NCBI RefSeq assembly: GCF_009870125.1
Contig: NC_046683.1
Location: forward strand, 3,224,001 to 3,288,000
DNA from: Drosophila pseudoobscura
Lineage: Eukaryota; Arthropoda; Insecta; Diptera; Drosophilidae
Direction of reading: 5' to 3'
DNA: 64,000 bases
This document shows positions 1 to 12,993 of this stretch, one piece after another; within the stretch, counting starts at the first letter, position 1, and each line of letters starts with the position of its first letter. A model generated the notes under the pieces. It made no database searches and had not been told where the DNA came from. It saw nothing but the letters and a program-made list of their open reading frames with translations. Made by a program: the position numbers and the translations under genes.

Positions 1-999
1 CTGGTTCAGATTACCAGCTCTTATGAGTGAAACTAGTTCGGCAAACACACGATCTCAGCACCATTCCCGTCACCGATGCACCGGCCGCGTTGTAACTGAG
101 CAAAGCCGAAACCAGTTTGGGCCATGCCAAATTCCACATTCCTGGCCACCTGCACCGTTCTGCCCCACTGTGCTGCCGCACTGCCGCAAACAATTAACTT
201 TTGGCAACAAACGAGTACTACGTCAGTGAAGGCAGCAGCAGCAGCCGCAGCAGCAGCAAGTGAAGACGGCGAAAGAGATGGCAACGCCGACGCCGATGCC
301 GACGCCGATGGCGACTGCGACGCTGCGCTTGCGCACGTAAACAAATTCTCAGCTCCGCATATTTTTCGTTTAAGTAATTTTAATGCCCTTCCAAAGGGTA
401 TACTGCATAAGTACATACAAGTACATAATATGCAATGGGAGTTGTCTCGTGAGACAAATATCTTCAACATTAAAGACTTGAATCATTAAAGGCTCTTGAT
501 CCACGAACCAATTGTAAAGCTTATAAAAATTAACCGATTGTATATTTGATTCCTTACTTAAATTGATTTCCTTACTTCTTTAAAAAACAGCGATGGTAAA
601 GTTATTGGTGTGCCAACACTTATGTCTAGCACTGTAGCACTTATTGAAATTTTCGCATTCTAGAAAATTCTAGAGAAATACTCTCTCCTGCAAGGGCATC
701 CGAATTTCGTGGCCTAACAGTTTATTTTCATGCATTTTCAAAGCTGCTGTTGCGGGGCTGCCTCGACGTTGCTGCTGCGCTGCTGCTGCTGCTGCGGCTG
801 CGGCTGCGGCTTTTTTTGTTTTCTTGAAAGCAAAAATTAAAAAGCAGCAACAGCAACAAGCAGCGGCACGTAGGTGAAGGAGAAGGCGGTGGAGGGGGAG
901 GGGGAAGGGGGAGAAGAAGAAGGGAGAAGCAAAAGCAGAAAAGAAACAACAATCGCTGGCAAAACACGCCAACCCAGCGCGACTTTGTTGCTGCGGTTT
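1..999. other. Upstream region with triplet repeats
   Basis: No gene is recognised here. The stretch holds GCA/GCC triplet runs at about 232-262, a GCCGAC-type hexamer run at about 285-312, CTG/CGG triplets at about 775-812 and a purine-rich GGGGGA/GGAGAA stretch at about 880-930. Open frames across the triplets (for example 124-489) encode only alanine and Asp-Ala runs and are probably by-products. It lies just upstream of the inferred transcription start of the glutaredoxin-type gene, so it may hold its proximal regulatory DNA. Confidence 0.5.
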
Positions 1000-1015
1000 T
1001 CAGTTTTCAGTTGCC
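995..1015 (+). promoter_or_regulatory. Possible initiator of the glutaredoxin-type gene
   Basis: Two copies of the Drosophila initiator match TCAGTT lie at 1000-1005 and 1007-1012. They sit about 390 bases before a good splice donor at 1395, in a GC-richer block. No TATA box is evident. This is inferred from motif and position only; cap-site data would decide it. Confidence 0.3.
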
Positions 1016-1394
1016 AGCGCGATTTTGAATGAGTTGTACGCGGCGCGAGTTTCGAGTTTCGATTTTCGAGTTACGATTTTCGAGTGTGGAGTGTGGTGTT
1101 CATCGAGAGAGTCTCCCGCAATCACGAAAGATCCCCAAATCCAATCCGAGATTCGAGCTCGTGCGTGTGTGCGTTGTAAAAAGCCCCAGGCCCAGGCCCA
1201 GCCCCAGCCCCATCCCCCATCCACGCCCACGACATCCGTCGACTCCTTTTGGGAGTACTTGCACAGTTTTTGGTTTAATTATTTTTGTTTTTTAAAGTGT
1301 GTGTGTACCCGCCACAAATGATAATTGTGTGCAACAAGCGGCGAATGCAGGCCAACAGCAACAGAAGCGACCAAATCAACGTCCAAATCTATAG
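1002..1394 (+). other. Inferred 5' UTR exon of the glutaredoxin-type gene
   Basis: The stretch runs from an initiator-like motif to a strong donor, ATAG|GTAAGA, with the intron starting at 1395. The matching acceptor is TACTTGCAG at 2565-2573, followed by leader sequence up to the ATG at 2828. Short open frames here (for example one starting at 1325) would be upstream ORFs if the exon is real. The exon is an inference from splice signals. Confidence 0.4.
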
Positions 1395-2573
1395 GTAAGA
1401 TTCAAATATTTCCAAACTGGCATTCGAACCACAGCCACAGCAACAACAACAACAACAGTAACCATAAAAACGAAAACAAAAAAACAAAAAAAAACATAGC
1501 TGGGCCAACGCCAGGTTCAAGTGTAACCAGTTTCCAGATTCCACAAAAATAGCGCCGCAGGCACTGGGCGCCCAATATTTCAAGTTCCTCAGTCTGCTCC
1601 GGCCGCTGCTGCTCCGGCTGCTGCTGGGGCTATTAAAATGTAAATCTTGTTCTTAACAGCACTGGCTCGGATGCCCTGTAACCCCAGAAGTTGCTATACT
1701 AATTGACCTGCCCTGCCACCCAGCTGCCCAGCCTGACCCACTGTCAGTCTGTGGGGAAAGCAAGCAGCCTTCCAAGCTCTCATTCAATTTACATCCTAGG
1801 ACCTGGCAAAGCGTCAACAGCAGCTCCAAGTGTCTCACACATGCAAAAGAATCTATCTGAATAAACTGCATAAGCCATTCCATTCCCTCCCTGATGTTAG
1901 TGTGTTATAATTTACGAATATACAACATTTATGTATATTTAATAAATGTTGGTATTTCTTATCACCCCTCAAATTGTACTGTACACAAATTGAGATTTAC
2001 CAATAGCCGATCAAATATCGCCTCCCTTACTTCAAGAATTTGCCAAAACGGAAGGCATTAGTAAATGAATTTCGGGGCTTAAGGGACCGTCTGGGTTTGG
2101 CATTTTGTAAATTTGTTTCCGGATATTTTGTGGATTCATCTAAGCTTAACACACGCTCCCGCCTGCATTGCTCCGACGATGAACATCGGACAACAGGCTG
2201 GCTTGATTTTAGGGTATATCTTTCCACGGATAAAGTGTTTTGGGACTCGTTTCCAACATTCTTCTGCCGGTTCTGACTGCTTTTTGCTTTGCGGTTGTTT
2301 CTGTGGTGTATATCATTATTATGCTTATTGTTTTGTTTTTGGTTTTTTTCTGGTTTCCCCCAACCCCCATTTGTTGTTGCTGCTGGTGCTGGGGCAAAGC
2401 TTTTAACATTTATTATGTATTCCCCAGCACATCTTCGGCTTAAATGTCAGGCTCGTGTTGGCTGAGGCTGTGTGTTGGAGGCTGAGACTATCTCCATCTC
2501 CATCTCCGTCTCTATCTATCATTCCACTCCCCCACTCTCACACAATTCTCGTTTGCTTACTTTTTACTTGCAG
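1395..2573 (+). other. Inferred 5' UTR intron
   Basis: It is bounded by GTAAGA at 1395 and a pyrimidine-rich acceptor ending CAG at 2571-2573. No coding segment, RNA gene or mobile element was recognised inside. A CT-rich stretch (CATCTCCATCTC-like) lies at about 2490-2530. Confidence 0.35.
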
Positions 2574-2827
2574 CATTTGCAATCTACATGCGTCCGTCTA
2601 ACAGTAAAGCACTGTGCAACGGTCCAGCAGCACGAGCAAGTGGCACCACATCCGAAACATCTGCAGCAACCTGCCCCGTAACCTGAAGACCGCATAGAAA
2701 ACACTCCATACATACATATATACCCACATATTGTACGAGAGATCGGATATTGGACATTGGATATTGGATATTGCTTCCAAACATACATACATACCTCGAA
2801 CTCAACTCAATTTAATGTTATAGAACG
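2574..2827 (+). other. 5' UTR part of the first coding exon
   Basis: Leader sequence between the acceptor at 2573 and the ATG at 2828. The ATG context is AACGATGG, close to the fly translation-start preference. The leader carries CATACATA-type runs at about 2706-2722 and 2780-2794 and short GATATTGGA repeats at about 2744-2772. Confidence 0.4.
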
Positions 2828-5800
2828 ATGGCATCGGCCATAATCACAACGACAACGGTGACGGCAACAGGTAGTACTATGCTCGAGCTAGATCATCAGC
2901 GCCAAAGGCCGTTGCGCGGTATTTCAATAGTCATTGAATCTGCTCAGCCAGCAGCAACACCAACAACACCAACAGCACCAGTAGAAAAAACAACAACAAC
3001 AACAACAACAGCTGCAACCACAATGAACATCGACAGCAGCAACAGCAACAACAGCAGCAGCAGCAGCAAAATAGCTGAAATGTCGCTCAAGTCTCAGGCT
3101 GGCATGTTGTTGGCATTTGGCGACAGCAATAGGAGCAACAACACAAACAACACCAACAACACCAATGCTGACCATGCAACCAAAGATAATTTGGAAACTA
3201 GTTGCAACACAGAAGCAAAGGCAACAGAAACAGTAAGCAAAGTGTATCCACAGTTGCTTGTGCGCATTGGCCAATCGGAGGACAACGGAGAAATTTCCCC
3301 AGCCACAGCCACAGCCACAGCCCCAGCCACAACCACAACAACAACCATTATCAGCTGTAATGGCAGCGTGCTACCAGCTGAGATCATAGATCCAGCTGCA
3401 GCTACATCTCCATCGCCATCTCCAGTGGCAGCGGTTGGTGAAATTAAAGAGAGCGCTCTTCCCAACGACGTGGTAGTCGTTGCTAGTCAGCCACCAGCAG
3501 CAGCACCAGCACCAGCACCAGCAGCAGCAGCAACAGCACTCACATCTCTCGATGCTGCCTCGAGTGCAGTGACCGAAACAGTTGGCCACAGCTCGCCCCA
3601 GCACACGGTCAAGATACAGATAGCCAACAACGGCCAGACCCAACGTAGGCTTGGCAAGCAGATCAGTGTGGTCAAGCTGAACGACAGCGATATGGTTCTT
3701 CAGCAGCATCAGCAGGAGGTGGAGGAGGTGCAGAAGCAACAACAGACACAAAAATCTACGCAATCGTCGCCCAGCTATCAGCTGTGCTATTTGGTGTCCA
3801 GCGGACAGTACTCGCCCTGCGAGGCCCTCGACAGTGGAACGGGCAGCGATCTGGAGAGCGTCAAGTCGCCGGGCAGTGAGAGCCACAGTCTTGTACCAAA
3901 GCTGGAGCTGCATCTGAAGACAACGCGCGTGCGAGTGAATGAATCGCCCCAGAGCGGGTCCATCCATCAGCGGGCGTACAGTCTGACGGATAGCGAGGAA
4001 TGCGACGAGAGCAGCAGTTCCTCCCTCAGCTGCGACTCGCTGCACTCTGGGGAGGCCTTGTCGTCCGGCCTTGTGCTGCCCACCTCCCTGCTGAGAGACA
4101 TACGCGGTCGCGAACGGGAACGGGAACGGGAACTGGAGCCGTCCACGGGCACACTGGCGATACCGACAGCCACCAAAATCGACGGCCGTCCGCTGCAGTA
4201 TGAGTCCGATCAGTTCTACACATTCCATGTCAACGAGCTGGACAACTTCCGCAGCTTTGGGCGCGAAACATCGGCAGACACCACATCCACCTTCTCCTCA
4301 TCCTCCTCATCGCAGGAGTACGAGTCGAATGGTTACCCGGAAGACGGGGAGGACGCCTTCGCCGGCTATAGGGATGTGCGGAGGGGTGGTGGTCCGTCGC
4401 AGTCATCGTCATCGTCCACCATACGCTCCGCGAAGGGAACGGTGCGCGGCGTCAAGAATCGTGTGCGCAATGGAGTAGCCACATTCTTGCAACTGCAGCA
4501 GCCCAGTGTCAAGGTGAGTGCAACCAATCAGTGAAAGAACTCGCAACCTTGAGAAGATCATTCACATTATTCGTAGAGGATACCATTCGGGCTTTAAGTT
4601 CGGGCATTCCTCAGAATGGTCTATGATTAAGTGTGTGATGCTAGGACCCGATCAAATTTGAATGGGACTAATATAGCTACGAGTAAATTCCAATTTTCTG
4701 GTGATTCATTCAGACACTCACCGAATGGCATGTGGGTGTTATTCATTGAGAAAGTTTTCGGATTTTGCTATGGATTTCTTTTAGTTTCGTTTGTGTTTTT
4801 TGTTAACATTTGGCTTTGGCTGTGGCTTCCATGGGTCTTCCATGGGGAATGGCATGAGTTGGCGTGCCTTGGGATCGCTGACTTGAACACCCACACACAC
4901 ACATACACACATGTGTTGTGGATGCACTCGTGGATGCACTCACATTGCCATTCAGCCAGCATTATGCAATGCGAGTGCCAGTATGAGAGGATTTGTTTGT
5001 TTGTTTGTTGTTTGTTGTTTGTCTATTTTCTTGAGACTTAAAAATACTTTTGTTCACGTGAAAGTAAGTCCAGACTTTCTGTGACTCACATATTGAATTC
5101 ACGCGACTCTTTCTACCCCTCCTCCTCCTCCTCCACAACCAATAAGTCGCTTTTATCATATTTTGTTTTCATTAATAATTTTCGAGAAATTTCTTTCTTG
5201 ATTGCTGGCCAAAAGACAATTAACACCTGACTCTCTGACTGTCTGTCTGTCTATTTACAGAAGACGTTGGTGTACATTTCTCTGTTGTTGGTGTAATATA
5301 TTGCTGTTGTTGGTGTTGGTGTTGGTGTCTTAATTCACCGTTAAGTGGCTTAATATGTCACATATGTACGCCCCGAATTAAGCAAACGAAAGCCCGCCAG
5401 TAAGCCCGCTTAGGGCTCTCATCTCTATATGGGCATCGGCTACGAATGGAAACAACAACAACAACAACAACAATTGTATGTAGAAAGTTGGCGGAAGTAC
5501 AGAAGCGGAGACAGTCGGCCCGCCAGATAGTTAGATGGATGGATAGATAAGTAGATGAATGGGCAGATAAGTTTAGATAAATGTGAGCTTAAATGGTCCG
5601 CTACTGCGGACTGGCTCTGCCACCAAACGGCTAATTGCAGCTGTCTCTGCTGCTGTTGAGGTTCACTTTTGATTTCTATTTCGTTTCGGCTTTCTTCTCG
5701 CTTGTGGAAAGTTCTTAATGGGTTGCACGAGCCCCTCAACCCTGGAGTGGCAGTGCCAGTTGCTCTTGAACTGACCCATTTCGGGGCGACCGTAACAAAA

Positions 5801-8800
5801 GCATCTCGAATTGCAGTGTTATTGGGCCGGCATTGGCCACGCTTGGTTTTGGCTCCAATGGCTCACAAGCCTCAAATCCATGGTAACCGAATACACAGAG
5901 AAATACACATTTTGTGTCCAGTCATCGCTTTTATATGTATATCCATCGTATTAAATAGATACATATACATATATATGATCTGTGAGCTATTATTATTATT
6001 ATTATTATTATTTTTGAGTGTTTGGTTTCATGATTTGCCTGTCTTCGAATATTGCCTACAAATACTTTGTATGTGTTTTTCGTTTTCTTTTGCGAAATCA
6101 ATTTACAAGACAGGGGGGGTATCAAATTAACCCTTGATTCGACTAGGGGCCTACCAACACCTGATAACTGTGTATGACTCTGATTTGAATCAGATATTAA
6201 ATGGTTTGAGGGGCTCGAGAGGCTCTCTTCAGGTGCAGATACGTATCATAGATTGTCCGGGATTGACCTACATTTACAGCCTATGATTGTAGATTTTTCA
6301 TGGGCTTTGATTGGACTGGATGGATTGTTGATTCTTTTCCTCGATTCAATCAATTCCTTAATCAGCATCAACAGAAAAAGGTTATTGGCCACTGAGGCAC
6401 ATTTTCGGGATTCGGGATTCTTAGCATGAAGAGACGGTAAACACAGAAATACAGAACTTATCCACTAGATGTACTAGTTGCGTTTGGATCAATATTATGA
6501 AATGGAATGAAGAAAATAGGCCTCAGGCCTCGCTTCTGAGCGGAACTGGAAAGCCACTCCTGACAATTGGATGTTCTCTCCCAGAGGAACGGGACTCTGG
6601 TGGAAGATTGCCTACCTAGTACTAGATCATTTTGATATCAAGGAATCACTTGGGAACAGAACTGTTGTTCTTCGATAGCCTGTGCGACTATAAGGGTTTT
6701 AAATTTCTGCAAAAATCAATTTTCTCATGCCATTGCGAAGAGGATTTCGCGTGTAAGTGGGGCTGTCATCGGGTCATTACATTTAGATAAACTTTCCTTT
6801 TTTTTATTTTTGCCTTCGTCTCTTCTGGCAAAGCCTGTTAGGAGTGAACACATACAGGTACATATATATGTATGCATGTATTTAAAGTCAAATTAGCTAA
6901 ATGATATTTTAATGACCCACACTCCACTCCACTCGACTCGATTTGAGTCGATGCGAAAAGCTAACTTTCGGCTAAAGACTCGTCTCTGAAACAAAATGCG
7001 AAGGGATCGACTTTTGGCAGTGGCCCATAAAATATGATTCGATCTGTGTGTTCAATATATCCGCCATTTGCTGTTGTTGGTGTTGCATAATTAACGCATT
7101 AGTCGCTCTTTATTATTATAATTTGTGTTTCTTGAAATGTTATGCAAGTTTTTGCCAGTCCGACTTAATCTGCAAAATAATTTCCTTTCTTTGATTTTTT
7201 CTTGGGGTTTTTTTCTTCAATAATTATATATTGATTTTAGTTTCAAGGTTAAAATTGCTAATTTGACTAAGAAAAATAGCATCAGAGACCGCACACAAAA
7301 CAGATTGGCTCGAATATATTTTGATGGGTCGCACAAAATGCTGACATTCAATTTGATGAGCAGCCAAAAAGAATCACAATGCTGCTGGCCACTGTTTTGA
7401 TTGAATTTCCGATGAATAATTAATGAACTGAGTCGTTCGTCTACGAAAAAACATAGCAAATCAATCAATGAATCCCATATGATATATTTGTCAAATTTGG
7501 GGCAACTTTTGGAGGCTTACGAGGACACATTAGCATACAACTGAAATGTATGAAAGTTTGAGTAAATTACTAAATTCGAGCAGAGTACTTGCTTGTGAAT
7601 GGATCGATCAGATTGTCAAGGCCGTACAAGTTTCCATCCACAAATGGAATGACTCCTTAATTCAATTAGTTACTTTTGTATATACTAGAGGCCTGTATGA
7701 ACGAGCAACCGAATCGATTCGTTGTGATTCGGTCTGTTAGGATCAGCGATTTAGCTAATCGAATCACTCGCCCAAAATGCACCGAATGAAGCAGGTCTCG
7801 TCATTTATACTGCGTCGAGTCCTAAAAGTTCGGTTATTTTCTCGCTCGTTCTGCTTTTAATTCGTAGAAATTGCGAAAAAAAACTTACTTGCATTAGGTT
7901 TTTAGTGTTCTGATTGGAGGCGAGTTCGTAATGTGCTAGCTGCGATTTTATGAATACTGTGAATTATACTCTACTTGCCCTTCGTTCGCATTATTTCATT
8001 CGAGTTTTGTCTTTAATATATGGGAATGAAGTCGAATGAGAAACTGATTCACGGAACATAGAATACGAGTACGTGGATCATATCTAGAAGAGTCTAGAAG
8101 AAAAGGCTGGCATAACTAGATAAGATTATCTACACAATAATTAGTACTCTTAGCTCAGTTTTGTAACTGCAAATTGATTATTGCGCATAAGGCATGATGA
8201 CCCGTCCTTGCCACTCGTTTAGTGCCAATCTCTGGGTATCTTTCCCCGGTATATCTGCCACGCCCTCTACTGTTTTCTTATGGTTAATTTCTTTATTTGC
8301 CTGGAGCAAACATTTGCGATGATTACCCCCCAATTAAACAAACGACCCAATTGTATGCAACTCTAGAGCTAAAGAAGTAATTTGAGAGCTGAAGAGCTGA
8401 GGCTAAAGACACTTAAAAAAAATACCACAAATGACCAAAATAAATACCGAAATGGGGCTCATAAAGAAACACCATATTTGAAGACAATGTATATTTCTAT
8501 TTGCTGGCAAGCAACAGCAACAGCAACTGCAACAAATTTCAAATGAAAGTGAAAATGAAATTTTACGTGACCGCGCTGCAGATTTATGGCATTTTTTTGA
8601 GAAATCTTTCTCACATTGCTTCATGTGCATAGTAGAGTACTCGCAGCAGGCATACCTTGGCAATACCAAGAGTACACGAGTACAAGAGTACAATAAGTAA
8701 AAATAAATATCTGAGCAAACAATTAAGCAACAAAAACAAGAGCGATTGTGATAGAGACATTGAGGGGCGTTAGCTGCATTTTAATTTCAATTTGCATTCA

Positions 8801-11800
8801 GGGCCAAAAGAAAGCCGAGAGAGCCGAACCGAAATGGGCTTATTAAAATATCCAATTATTGCCAAATTGAAGCTCGTTCAGGGCAAAGCAAAGGCGCCGA
8901 AAAACCAAAAAGCCGAAAAACCGAAAACAGAAAACCCAAAAACCAAAAACCAAACCGAACGAAACGAAAGTGAAATGTTTCCACTTTGCCCACGTACTCG
9001 TGTGAATTTATGCAAAAAGAAAGGGGGCTGGGTGAGGGCAGGGGGGCTATGGCTGGGTGTGAGAACCCACTTGAAGACAGCCCTTGGCTGTACTCTAACC
9101 ACAGCAATGGACGCATGCACTCCCAGAGATTTTGAAAGTAAAATCCAACGATAGTCACAGTTTGAGCGAAGGATCAATTAGTACAAGTTCTTGAGATTTC
9201 TTAAAGAATATTATTAGCTTCCAATGAAAGGACTTTCGCCACGAATTACTTACCCCTAATGGGTTCATTCTAAATGAAATGTTTAAAAAAAAGGAAGGAT
9301 TTATCTCTTTTGGGCCGTCGCTGTGGTCGTATCGATAGGCTTTGGCGCGACCAAAGCGGAGCGAGTGAGCCGAACAAGCGAGACGAGTGAGCCGGGGGTA
9401 AGACGAGTATGGAAAATACTCTCCAGATGAATGTGCCCCCTTCATTAACCTTACATATGAGAGAAACCAAACTTCGGTGTTGGCTTCGGGGGAAAAACGC
9501 CAACAAATTCATTCCCATGCAGAAAAGATCGTCGATCGGAATCGAGAAACGCACTTTCAGTCCCTTACTCCGTCCATGTGTCCGTTCGAAACAAAAGCTT
9601 ACATAATGCATTGAGTCGCTCAGGTGACGTATTAATTGAAGATTTTTGGGTATTTTTTTTGTGTATTGTTTGCGTGTTCAACAGCTTTCGTTGAGTCCAT
9701 CTCCTTGAAGCTCCTTCCATGGGTTCAGATCAAAGCCAGCGATTGGCAAAACCCCTCCTCATTGCGCTCTCCCTTCCCTTACTTACCTTCCCTTTTTGGG
9801 TATCTAAAGCTGAAGTGACCTGCTTTCTCTTTCCTCTTCTCGCGGATCTTTTAAGAAATGTTTTGTTAAATGTTTTCATCTTATTGGACGATCCCTTCTC
9901 GACTTTTTTTGTTTCTTGGAGCACTTGCTGAGGATTCTGCAAAGGTTGCTTATTATCACGTTGGCCATGGGCCGGTGGCCTGCGGTTCACAGTTCAAAGC
10001 AGTAACGACATTCACATTCATATTCATATTCATTACATTTGATGGCTTTGAACTTTCGTGGACACTGCTAATGTTGCTGTTGCTGTTGTTGATGTTGATG
10101 TTGGACGAGCGACAAATGAGGTGAATTTAGTTGCCGCTTAATGGCAATTATTAATGTACCAGTTTACCAGTTTTACATTTGCTTATGTCTCTCTCCATCT
10201 TCCCCCACTCTCTGCTGTCCACTCCATGTCTGCCTCATCTGGTGTTATGTTTGGTTATTATATTCCATATATTAAATAACTGCCACCTGAGGCGATGGCT
10301 ATTGCGATGGCGATGGTGGAGCCCGCTTTATCTGGCCACCTGCCTTGTCTCTGGCTCAGACTTGGTCTCGGATTCGGATTCGCACTCTGCCTGCTCTCTG
10401 GTTGCCTGGTTTTATGCAAGTGCATTAAGCCGTTGCTTCACGTCTGAGAGATGGAGATGGCTAGTATTCGAGGCTGTTGATACCCTGCTGAAGGCTGCTG
10501 AACGGCTGCGTGGGAATGTCCTTGAACTATGTCCAAACCCAGAGAGCCTGGGAGCTCTCCGAGAACCCTCACATATCCTGCTCAATTTGTTCTAGCTGTT
10601 CTTGAGCTTCGTGTGTCTGTCGAAAGTACTGTCGAGTACTGCTACTGCTGGCGTCTACGTAAAATATGAATTAATTGAAGTAATTGCTCACTCAATTTTA
10701 ATCTGTTCATGTCTCATAGTTTCCGTTGATCAAAGCACATTTTTCACCCATAAATCATAAGTCAGAAAATCTCTGGACAAGCGAAACATGTGGACAATCA
10801 ATTTCGTATGGCATTAAATCAGTACAAATTTGACAAAAAATTTAAAAAAAACTTGCTCCAACTGGCCAAGGTTCAATGGAGTCGCCAGCCATCGGGGGTA
10901 TCGTGCTAGTATCGAGTAACGTGTATTGCAGATCGCAGATCTCAGATAGCAGATCGTACATATATCGAGTATTAAGTATTGAATATCGTGTTTCAGGTGT
11001 TGAAGCCAGGCGGTCTAGTTAATCAGCCTACCAACTTGGCCAGCTAACGGAAGCCCCCCGCTCCTTGTAAAGGGGGTCCGAAAACAAGTTCATAGCGCGA
11101 GCAAAAATGTTGTATTTTTGAATTGTGCAAAGTTTTCACTTTGAGTAATGTCGCTTCGACATTTACTCGCAATTTACACAAATTTGTTATGCGTAATTTT
11201 CGATTGGATAGGTTTTTTATTTGAGCATTTGAGTTGGGGTATGTTGGCGTGATCAATGGATTCGCACTCAAGCCAGAACCAGTGGAATCAGAGCCGCGAT
11301 GAGACGAGGTAGGTGCGGTGGCGGAGGCCCCCAAAAGAAAGAGCTCTCTGTTCCTCGCCTCAAGTGGGACCCGATTCCACACTCGTTATTGGCCCGTTAA
11401 TCAGTTTGGCAAAGTTGGGCAAAGAAACTGGCTTGGCTTCAATTAACAAGTATTTCGCTTTGTCCAAATTGCTGGCTGGCATTTAGCAAGCTGTTTGTAA
11501 AAACGATTCTATCTGCTTGTACAAGTATCTGTATGTATAAATCTCGACTGATGTGGATAGCATCTGCCAGTCAATGGGAAAACATGAAAGATGATAAAGA
11601 TTTAAGGCGCATTAAAACTAATCAGACAAGAATTTGTGTGTTCTGCGGATTCCCCTTTCATTGATGAAGAGTTCTCGCGACCTTTCTCGTTTCTTTCTCG
11701 GTGCTCTCTCGTTGGTTTCTCTTTCCTCTATCGCTTCTCACTCCTTCATCTCTCGTTCCTTTGTCGTTCCCCTCTCATGTTCCCTTCTCGTTCCTCTCTA

Positions 11801-12623
11801 GTTCTCTTCTAGTTTCTCTCTCGTTTCCTTCTTGCTTTTTTCTCGCTCCCATCACGTTTCTCTCTCGTTTCTCACTCGTTTCTCTCTCGTTCCTCTTGTC
11901 TAATTGAGCACACCCTGCAATATCACGTTATTTAGTCTTAAATCTGTCGATCGCTTCCTGCTCTACCCACTTATTATTATTATTCCAACTAAAGCATTGT
12001 TTTCGATTATTTTCTTGCAGAATTTCATGGAAAAGGATGTGGGAAAAGTAGTTCTCTACACAACCAGTATGGGCATCATACGGGATACGTATGCCAAGTG
12101 CGCCAACGTCAAACAGATTCTGCGCACTCTGCTGATCAAGTTCGAGGAGCGCGATGTCTTCATGAGCGTCGAGTACCAGCAGGAGATGAAGGAGCGTATG
12201 CACAACAAGACCATCCGAGTTCCCCAGCTATTTGTCGAGGGACAGCACGTTGGAGTGAGTGATGCACAAATTTGAATCCTTAAACAATTCAATTATTTCC
12301 AAATACTTATGTATCTTTCTTTCAGGACGCCGATACCGTGGAGCGTCTGAACGAAAGTGGGGAGCTGCGTCAGCTGCTAAGGCCCTACAAGGTGCGTGTT
12401 TGACCTTCGGGCTAGACTTCTTTTTACTTACAAGTTTGTACATTTTCAGTCCCTTGCGACGGCTTATACGTGCCAGACCTGCGGAGGATATCGGCTGCTG
12501 CCGTGCCCCTCGTGCAGTGGATCAAAGAAGTCGGTGCATCGAAACCATTTCACCGCAGAGTTCGTGGCCCTGAAGTGCATGAACTGCGATGAGGTGGGCC
12601 TGGTCAAGTGCCCCAACTGCTGA
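2828..12623 (+). CDS. Glutaredoxin domain-containing cysteine-rich protein (CG12206/CG31559/GRXCR1 family)
   Basis: Four coding exons, all joined in phase 0: 2828-4513, 12021-12254, 12326-12391 and 12450-12623, giving 719 residues. Each junction has a GT donor (GTGAGT, GTGAGT, GTGCGT) and a pyrimidine-CAG acceptor. Residues 1-535 are low complexity: Thr, Ser, Ala, Gln and Asn runs and an Arg-Glu repeat. A basic segment (residues 536-562) precedes a glutaredoxin-like domain at about 569-661. The domain has no CPYC active site; a lone Cys589 sits in YAKCANV. The C terminus has four CXXC pairs (670/673, 681/684, 705/708, 716/719), a probable zinc-binding module. The vertebrate GRXCR1 relative acts in actin-rich hair-cell bundles, so an actin-linked role is inferred, not shown. 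Whether this is the CG12206 or the CG31559 ortholog needs a tree. The low-complexity N terminus should be the fastest-changing part. Confidence 0.92.
5988..6012 (+). repeat. ATT trinucleotide microsatellite
   Basis: About eight tandem TTA/ATT units inside the first intron of the glutaredoxin-type gene. Confidence 0.85.
11676..11898 (+). repeat. Degenerate TCTCTCTCGTTC pyrimidine tract
   Basis: About 220 bases of nearly uninterrupted pyrimidine built from imperfect copies of TCTCTCTCGTTTC/TTCCT, spaced roughly 11-20 bases apart. It ends about 120 bases before the acceptor of the exon that starts the glutaredoxin domain, so it could act as a polypyrimidine splicing element, or as a GAGA-factor site on the other strand. 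Confidence 0.75.
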
Positions 12624-12935
12624 GAGTCAAACCATAAACCCCTTTCCCCCTCTTCACCCGAGCAGAATCAATATTTGTATCTCTAGTGTAATGAAGTGTC
12701 TTTTTTTTTGTATCTATGTATATCGGAATGATTTTTTTGTGCGCATTTTGTTTGTCGCTTATTATTAACAGTTGTGATATTTGAGATCAGTTTGAGCAGA
12801 AACTGAAAACTGAGTAGCGGAAGAACGGAACGGAACGGAACAGATCGGAACGGAACGGAGAGGAACCCAAACGAAAACAAAATCTATCCATATGTGAATC
12901 AAAGAGATATCGAATAAAACCATAACTCAAAACCG
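12624..12935 (+). terminator. 3' UTR and polyadenylation signal of the glutaredoxin-type gene
   Basis: Sequence after the TGA ending at 12623. A canonical AATAAA lies at 12913-12918. The 3' UTR contains a GGAAC pentamer run at about 12823-12861. The satellite-like array begins only about 60 bases beyond the likely cleavage region. Confidence 0.65.
12823..12861 (+). repeat. GGAAC pentamer microsatellite in the 3' UTR
   Basis: About six GGAAC units interrupted once by CAGATC. Confidence 0.75.
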
Positions 12936-12993
12936 ATGATTGCTCCTTCTTTATTCTGCATTTTGCCAACGATAATTTGTTTCAGCTGAAACA

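Larger units (their letters stand above)
4514..12020 (+). other. Long first intron of the glutaredoxin-type gene
   Basis: A 7.5-kb intron from GTGAGT at 4514 to TTTTCTTGCAG at 12020. No nested gene was recognised on either strand. It contains a CA-type run at about 4891-4908, an ATT microsatellite at 5988-6012, CTGTTG-type runs at about 10071-10100 and a long degenerate pyrimidine tract at 11676-11898. Its size and lack of coding sequence suggest enhancer content, but nothing specific could be read. Confidence 0.7.

Noticed and set aside
124..489. 121-codon plus-strand ORF with poly-Ala and Asp-Ala runs
   Set aside because: The openness comes from triplet and hexamer microsatellites; no splice or conservation evidence is visible, and a promoter-proximal noncoding role is simpler.
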